Assembly: GCA_015491615.1 (NCBI GenBank)
Contig: WFVN01000200.1
Span: 1 to 20,495, forward strand
Reading direction: 5' to 3'
From: Gammaproteobacteria bacterium
GTDB lineage: Bacteria; Pseudomonadota; Gammaproteobacteria; S012-40
DNA: 20,495 bases
The translations under genes and the position numbers were made by a program. This document shows, piece by piece, positions 14,855-20,495 of this stretch. The notes under the pieces are model-generated. The model searched no databases. It saw only the letters and a program-made list of their open reading frames with translations, and was not told the DNA's origin. How positions within the stretch are numbered: position 1 is the stretch's first letter; each line of letters starts with the position of its first letter.

Positions 14855-15205
14855 TCAGTCGTCGCGCGGATAGCGCAGGCGGGTGCCGTAGACCAGGGAC
14901 ATGGTAATCTCGTCGGCATGCAGGCAGTGGGGAAAATAGGCACCGGAGACCTTGCAGCCGTTGATGCTCGCCCCTTCCAGGTTGCTTTTGGTGAAGTCGA
15001 TGCCGCGTAGGTCGGACTGGCGGAAGTAACTGCCGGAGAAGTCCAGTCCACGGGCGTCCATCCCCCGCAGGTCCAGGCCGCGCAGATCGGCGTAGGTGAG
15101 GTCGCACTCCCGCCCTTCCGCGCGCAGCCGATTGAATTCCTTGATTTTGCCCTGCCGCAGCAGTTGGTACATGGGGTCGTCTTTGATGGATGGGCGCTTG
15201 CTCAT
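14855..15205 (-). CDS. Pentapeptide-repeat protein
   Basis: A 116-residue protein. Its centre (about 39-93) is a run of A(D/N)LXX-like five-residue units: ADLRGLDLRGMDARGLDFSG (39-58), then QSDLRGIDFTKSNLEGASI (63-81) and KVSGAYFP. This predicts a right-handed quadrilateral beta-helix of about two and a half turns. A helical N-terminus (DDPMYQLLRQGKIKEFNRLR) precedes it. It has no signal peptide. ATG 15205 has a very strong ribosome-binding site (AAGGAGGTGA). An in-frame start at 15346 would run back through non-conserved sequence and is rejected. Function unknown; the family ranges from gyrase-protecting mimics to structural proteins, and nothing here picks one. Confidence 0.88.
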   Translation of the reverse strand: MSKRPSIKDDPMYQLLRQGKIKEFNRLRAEGRECDLTYADLRGLDLRGMDARGLDFSGSYFRQSDLRGIDFTKSNLEGASINGCKVSGAYFPHCLHADEITMSLVYGTRLRYPRDD

Positions 15206-15350
15206 GGTCACCTCCTTGCCGAGGCATCGCACCTGTGCCCCTATCGGCGGTCGCGGGCATTTCCTTGAACGTGGGAGGAATCCGAGCCGCTCCTCGTCCC
15301 ATGGACGGGGTTTCCATCCGTTGAACCTTGTCCGTGCCGACCCCATGCGA

Positions 15351-15373
15351 AAAAGGGGCCCGGAAGGGCCCCT
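15351..15373 (-). terminator. Terminator after the small exported protein gene
   Basis: On the minus strand, GGGGCCC (15372-15366) pairs with GGGCCCC (15361-15355) around the loop TTCC and is followed by TTTT (15354-15351). It lies 23 bases after the stop of the 119-residue exported protein and separates it from the pentapeptide-repeat gene. Confidence 0.7.
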
Positions 15374-15395
15374 CGACAGCGACCCCTCCAGGCGG

Positions 15396-15755
15396 TCATT
15401 GGATGACTACCTGGGGCCATTGCCCCCCACTGGTACGCACGGCGTTGGCGACGTGGCCGACGGTGTGTACGTTGACCACGATTTCCCGATACCTTTCCCC
15501 CTGGTACTCCCATTCACGCACCGCACGCGCGACGCAGTCCAGATAGACCTCACCGCACTGGTACTCGGCGTCCACCGGGCCGGTGAGGGCCTGTTCCACC
15601 GCTTTTTTGATCTTTTTCAGGTCGATCTTGTCCTGCGGGAAGTTGCCGAACCACAAGGGGTCTTTGAGCTTGATGAATTCGGCGGCGGAAGCGGCGCCGG
15701 CGCAGAAGAATACGCCGGCCATGAAAGCCGTGGCGATGGTGCGTTGCAAGGACAT
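15396..15755 (-). CDS. Small exported protein of unknown function
   Basis: A 119-residue protein that I do not recognise. A clear signal peptide occupies 1-24 (SLQRTIATAFMAGVFFCAGA, cleavage after ASA), leaving a mature periplasmic protein of about 95 residues beginning AEFIKLKDPLWFGNFPQDKI. It has a lysine-rich helix (DLKKIKKAVEQAL, 45-57) and two cysteines, C67 and C74 (EYQCGEVYLDCVARAVREWE), spaced to form a disulfide; with a CX6C spacing they are not a heme site. The C-terminal half looks like alternating strands (YREIVVNVHTVGHVANAVR). ATG 15755 has an AGGGGGAAG site upstream. It has its own promoter-like sequence and terminator, so it is probably monocistronic. Confidence 0.8.
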   Translation of the reverse strand: MSLQRTIATAFMAGVFFCAGAASAAEFIKLKDPLWFGNFPQDKIDLKKIKKAVEQALTGPVDAEYQCGEVYLDCVARAVREWEYQGERYREIVVNVHTVGHVANAVRTSGGQWPQVVIQ

Positions 15756-15806
15756 GGACTTCCCCCTTCGTCGTTTTGTGGCCTGTGATTGTCTCGACGG
15801 CGATCT

Positions 15807-15836
15807 ATTGCACACCAAACCGTTCCAGGGCGTCAA
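15807..15836 (-). promoter_or_regulatory. Putative sigma70 promoter of the small exported protein gene
   Basis: On the minus strand TTGACG (15836-15831), an 18-base spacer and TGCAAT (15812-15807) lie about 51 bases upstream of the ATG at 15755. The -35 has one mismatch; the -10 is weaker. Confidence 0.35.
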
Positions 15837-15937
15837 TCCTGATGAACGCTTGCTGAACGTATATGCGCCGACAGGGTATCGCCCGCTGCGAATTCGATGG
15901 TCACACCTTCGCCGTTGTTAGGATGGTGTTGGTCTCA

Positions 15938-15965
15938 TTGCCTTTGCCGGCTCTTCCCCTATGAT
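15938..15965 (+). promoter_or_regulatory. Putative promoter of the P-II-like/CBS operon
   Basis: TTGCCT (15938-15943), a 16-base spacer and TATGAT (15960-15965) lie 67 bases upstream of the P-II-like start. Both boxes are recognisable sigma70 elements but spacing is one base short of optimal. Confidence 0.35.
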
Positions 15966-16032
15966 GACGGGCATGGCCACGCGCAATCGTCCACGTGGTC
16001 CGTACGAGGCAACGCTCGACAGGAGTTTCGCC

Positions 16033-16383
16033 ATGCATTTCAAACTCATCATCGCCCTGGTGGAAGACGGCAAGACCGACGCCGTCCTCAAGGCCGCCCG
16101 GGAGGAAGGTGCCACCGGCGCCACCATCATCAGCCAGGCCCGAGGCGAAGGTCTGCAACCAACCCGCACCTTCTTCGGTTTGTCTCTGGAGACGCAGCGG
16201 GACATGCTCATGTTCCTGGTGGAAGAGCACCTCTCCCGGCGCATCCTGGAGCGCATCAACGAGGTAGGCGAACTGGATCGTGAGCACGGGGCCGGGATCG
16301 CTTTCCAGGTCAATGTGGAGGATGCGGTGGGGGTGTCCCATCAGGTCCGAGAATTGACCCGTGTGGTGGAGGACGAACTGTGA
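16033..16383 (+). CDS. P-II-like signalling protein, divergent
   Basis: A 116-residue protein with the P-II (GlnB/GlnK) ferredoxin-like pattern: strand HFKLIIALV (2-10), helix KTDAVLKAAREEGATG (14-29), strand ATIISQARGEG (30-40), strand RDMLMFLVEE (56-65), helix SRRILERINEVGEL (68-81), and strand GAGIAFQVNVEDAVGV (86-101). Compared with GlnB, the T-loop region (about 37-55) lacks the uridylylated tyrosine, and the B-loop TGxxGDGKI motif is replaced by HGAGIAFQV. Canonical nitrogen signalling through GlnD is therefore unlikely; it belongs among P-II-like sensors. AGGAG lies 8 bases before ATG 16033. Its stop overlaps the next gene's GTG start. No amtB, glnA or transporter is adjacent. Confidence 0.82.
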   Translation: MHFKLIIALVEDGKTDAVLKAAREEGATGATIISQARGEGLQPTRTFFGLSLETQRDMLMFLVEEHLSRRILERINEVGELDREHGAGIAFQVNVEDAVGVSHQVRELTRVVEDEL

Positions 16384-16814
16384 GCGAGCGCAAACGTATC
16401 TTCGTGCGGCAGGTGATGAAGAGGGAGTTCGACGTGGTGGACGGTCTCAACACCATCACCGAGGCCCTCGCCACCATGAAGCACCACGAGACCAAGTGTC
16501 TCATCGTCAGAAAGCGCCACGAGCATGATGAGTGGGGCATGCTGCTCCTTTCCGACATCGCCCGCACGGTGCTCGCCCGGGACCTTTCTCCGGACCGGGT
16601 GAACGTCTATGAGGTGATGGTCAAGCCGGTGCTTTCGGTGCGACCGGACATGGACATCCGCTACTGTGCGCGCTTGTTCAACCGCTTCAACATCTCGCGC
16701 GCGCCGGTCGTCGACGGTCAGGAGGTGGTGGGCATCGTCAGTTTCACCGATCTGGTGCTCAAGGGGTTGTGTCACGAGGCCCCTGGGGACGGTATCGAGG
16801 TGGCACCCCTCTGA
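16380..16814 (+). CDS. Two-CBS-domain protein
   Basis: A 144-residue stand-alone pair of CBS domains. CBS1 is at about 10-70 (VRQVMKREFDVVDGLNTITE, then GMLLLSDIARTVLARDL) and CBS2 at about 76-130 (VYEVMVKPVLSVRPDMDIRY, then ISRAPVVDGQEVVGIVSFTD). Each ends in the usual (G)xxxxxDhh strand-helix pattern that can bind adenine nucleotides. The start is GTG 16380, overlapping the P-II-like stop as GTGA, with GGAGG 7 bases upstream. An internal ATG at 16416 would cut into the first domain. Translational coupling suggests a fixed ratio to the P-II-like protein and possibly a complex. No output domain is attached, so it must act on another protein. Confidence 0.9.
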   Translation: MSERKRIFVRQVMKREFDVVDGLNTITEALATMKHHETKCLIVRKRHEHDEWGMLLLSDIARTVLARDLSPDRVNVYEVMVKPVLSVRPDMDIRYCARLFNRFNISRAPVVDGQEVVGIVSFTDLVLKGLCHEAPGDGIEVAPL

Positions 16815-16869
16815 CGGGGATGGTTATACTCGACGTCGTTTTCCCCTCACCGGTCCGAGGATTTCGTCG

Positions 16870-17394
16870 ATGCGTGTGCTGCCTTTCATTTTGCTCTCCA
16901 TCCTCCTTCTGCCGCCCGTGGGAGCGGCTCCCTACTCCGGCCTCGACCTGGCCTTCATGACCGCGCGTATCCCCGCCAACACCGACGCCGCGCCGCGCAC
17001 CGTGCAGATGCGCCTGGGGGTGCCCCTGAAGGATTGGGGGGTGAGCCTGGAGGGGCGTTTCGGGGCCGGCCTGGGGGGCGATACGGTGACGCGTACCGAC
17101 GGCACCCGCTGGACCCTGTTCCTGCCCTACCACTTCGGCGCCTACGTGGTGGGGGAGCTGCCGGTGGCGGACGCCGCCGTGCTGCGCAGCGTGGTGGGCT
17201 ACACGCGCGTGCTCATCGAGGAAGACGTGGGCGGGACTATTTCTGAGCGCAGCGAGGACGGCCTGAGTTTCGGCCTCGGCGGCGAGTGGATCATCGGCCG
17301 GCGCGGCAGCTTCATGGTCGAGTACGCGCGCCTGCTGGACAACGACCGCATCGGTCTCTACGCCCTGCAACTGGGCTGGAAGTTCCCCTTCTGA
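16870..17394 (+). CDS. Small outer-membrane beta-barrel protein
   Basis: A 174-residue exported protein with a signal peptide at about 1-20 (RVLPFILLSILLLPPVGAA). The mature chain of about 155 residues alternates amphipathic strands with short turns (TVQMRLGVPL, WGVSLEGRFGAGLGG, WTLFLPYHFGAYVVGELP, LRSVVGYTRVLIEE, GLSFGLGGEWIIG, SFMVEYARLL, IGLYALQLGWKFPF) and ends in phenylalanine. That fits an eight-stranded barrel of the OmpA-N/OmpW/OmpX size class, though I cannot place it in a named family. GAGGA precedes the ATG by 8 bases. It lies 55 bases after the CBS gene in the same direction and may be co-transcribed. It is tail-to-tail with metH, 1 base between stops. Confidence 0.82.
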   Translation: MRVLPFILLSILLLPPVGAAPYSGLDLAFMTARIPANTDAAPRTVQMRLGVPLKDWGVSLEGRFGAGLGGDTVTRTDGTRWTLFLPYHFGAYVVGELPVADAAVLRSVVGYTRVLIEEDVGGTISERSEDGLSFGLGGEWIIGRRGSFMVEYARLLDNDRIGLYALQLGWKFPF

Positions 17395-17395
17395 C

Positions 17396-20495
<3,100 letters not shown>

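Noticed and set aside
14855..15346. A longer 163-residue form of the pentapeptide-repeat protein
   Set aside because: The added N-terminus looks like untranslated leader, while ATG 15205 has a near-perfect ribosome-binding site and begins at the conserved part.
15396..15755. The small exported protein as a c-type cytochrome
   Set aside because: Its two cysteines are spaced CX6C and no histidine follows, so there is no CxxCH heme site.

Overview
This is a gene-dense, high-GC stretch of bacterial chromosome, most likely from a gammaproteobacterium. The organism inference rests on NudE overlapping CysQ, a YqaA-type membrane protein, TcdA, HemJ, cobalamin-dependent MetH, and several Gram-negative outer-membrane barrel proteins. 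The single-heme porin-cytochrome and the short P-II/CBS pair hint at a respiratory or chemolithotrophic lifestyle, but that is inference. No transposase, integrase, CRISPR array, phage gene, rRNA or tRNA was seen, so the region looks like core or lineage-specific chromosome rather than an island.

Layout, left to right. (1) Positions 1-776, minus: tcdA, cut by the window edge. (2) 876-4063, minus: an apparent operon of an outer-membrane porin, a small secreted PstS-like binding protein and a methyl-accepting chemotaxis protein, closed by a hairpin/T-tract terminator. (3) 4294-4921, plus: a class I SAM methyltransferase broken by a one-base frameshift near 4750. (4) 4974-6272, minus: an outer-membrane protein with one CxxCH heme site ahead of a predicted beta-barrel (Cyc2-like). 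A strong hairpin separates it from the methyltransferase. (5) 6628-10945, minus: a 1277-residue FAD/Fe-S dehydrogenase with a DUF3683 N-terminus, preceded by a YqaA-family membrane protein. (6) 11002-13164, plus: a ClC chloride transporter and HemJ, 6 bases apart. (7) 13167-13343, minus: rubredoxin. (8) 13452-14851, plus: nudE and cysQ, overlapping at ATGA. (9) 14855-15755, minus: a pentapeptide-repeat protein and a small exported protein of unknown function. (10) 16033-17394, plus: a divergent P-II-like protein, a two-CBS-domain protein overlapping it at GTGA, and a small outer-membrane barrel. (11) 17396-20495, minus: metH, whose N-terminus lies outside the window.

The porin, binding protein and chemoreceptor could form one uptake/sensing module. 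CysQ removes the 3',5'-bisphosphonucleotide by-product of sulfate assimilation, and NudE hydrolyses ADP-containing compounds, so that pair is nucleotide housekeeping. HemJ (heme synthesis), rubredoxin, the heme porin and the flavin/Fe-S dehydrogenase give the middle of the window a redox flavour. The P-II/CBS pair looks like an adenylate-sensing module whose target is not visible here.

The least ordinary items are the cytochrome-porin with two methionine-rich segments, the porin/binding protein/chemoreceptor operon, and the P-II-like/CBS pair. Three convergent gene pairs also meet with gaps of only 1-3 bases and no terminator between them. I did not find a clearly new multi-gene system.
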